In this document: piece after piece, positions 63,915-64,000 of the stretch
Layout of the letters: the number at the start of each line of letters is the position of its first letter
Position numbering within the stretch: position 1 is the stretch's first letter
Origin: Cytophagaceae bacterium
GTDB lineage: Bacteria; Bacteroidota; Bacteroidia; Flavobacteriales; Flavobacteriaceae
Assembly: GCA_002712765.1 (NCBI GenBank)
Contig: PAUP01000046.1
Coordinates: 29,854-93,853 of the forward strand
Length of the DNA: 64,000 nt
Reading direction: 5' to 3'
The notes under the pieces: model-generated
Seen by the model: the letters and a program-made list of their open reading frames with translations, nothing else
What the model was told of the DNA's origin: nothing
Database searches by the model: none
Program-made: the position numbers and the translations under genes

Positions 63915-64000
63915 ATGAAAAAAGGTTTGTTTACAACCGCAATAGCTATGACAATAGTATTAACATCATGTGTGTCAAAAAAGAAATTTGTTGAATTGCA
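63915..64000 (+). CDS. OmpA-type lipoprotein, N-terminal fragment cut by the window edge
   Basis: Only 28 residues are visible. They form a lipoprotein signal peptide (MKKGLFTTAIAMTIVLTSC) followed by VSKKKFVEL, matching the start of the OmpA-family lipoprotein at 20445 (TSCVSKKEYAAL). The rest lies beyond the window. A paralogue of that gene is the likely identity, but the OmpA domain cannot be seen. Confidence 0.6.
   Translation, partial: MKKGLFTTAIAMTIVLTSCVSKKKFVEL

Overview
The window is a gene-dense stretch of a Bacteroidota chromosome, almost certainly from a marine-type member of the Flavobacteriaceae. Four things point there. Promoters fit the Bacteroidota pattern TTG-N17-23-TAnnTTTG, best seen before the tRNA-His gene. 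Purine-rich ribosome sites are mostly absent. Lipoproteins with a GCSSSDDD-type start are common. The gene content includes the bacillithiol gene bshB1, DUF5686, DUF349, secreted M1/M20/M28 peptidases, a curlin-repeat protein and OmpA lipoproteins. I saw no insertion sequence, prophage, CRISPR array or restriction island. Genus cannot be fixed from sequence alone.

Layout. 1-5.3 kb: hisS (cut by the left edge), a secreted alpha/beta hydrolase, a MacB/FtsX-type permease, and an ECF sigma factor followed by a possible 37-residue ORF. 5.4-17.8 kb: uvrA, then a rightward run of secreted or lipid-anchored proteins: two neighbours carrying related SnoaL-like C-terminal domains, a CBM9-like lipoprotein, an M28 and an M1 peptidase, a YdeI-like protein and a second amidohydrolase. 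17.8-26.5 kb: holA with a divergent HsdR_N-like protein, a GT2 glycosyltransferase, an OmpA lipoprotein, a plant-type LRR protein behind an unusual repeat-bearing promoter, a YrdC/YciO protein, an esterase lipoprotein and a UvrD/PcrA helicase. 26.7-33.5 kb: a DsrE-like protein, two tandem M20 amidohydrolases, an FMN glutamate-synthase-like protein, a curlin-repeat protein and a small membrane protein. 33.5-47.3 kb: a second M1 peptidase, recG, a lipoprotein, a TlpA-like thioredoxin, pheT, a DUF5686 outer-membrane protein, smpB, a lipoprotein and a histidine phosphatase. 47.4-54 kb: a 42-residue membrane ORF, a DUF349 protein, aroE, two tandem DUF368 (PopT-type) transporters, an M28 lipoprotein and tRNA-His. 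54-64 kb: bshB1 with a PLP C-S enzyme, part of a histidine-degradation cluster (hutI, an unknown gene, hutG), a GNAT enzyme, an MBL-fold lipoprotein, a coiled-coil protein, an internalin-like LRR lipoprotein, guaB, and the start of a second OmpA-type lipoprotein.

The most striking signal is not a gene. A perfect 14-bp palindrome, GCTTTCGCGAAAGC, occurs 16 times in 64 kb, where chance predicts far fewer than one. Thirteen copies lie inside genes and three in intergenic or leader DNA. In coding DNA it is read almost always as AFAKA (10 copies) or FRES (3 copies), in genes with nothing else in common, so it is selected or spread as DNA rather than as a protein motif. One intergenic copy directly abuts a consensus -7 box. 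It resembles in style the cyanobacterial HIP1 palindrome or a genome-wide protein-binding or methylation site. I know of no assigned function.

Most genes are ordinary housekeeping or envelope functions. Proteolysis and amino-acid use recur: two M1, two M28 and two M20 enzymes, amidohydrolases, hut genes and a C-S lyase. That fits a heterotroph living on proteinaceous matter.
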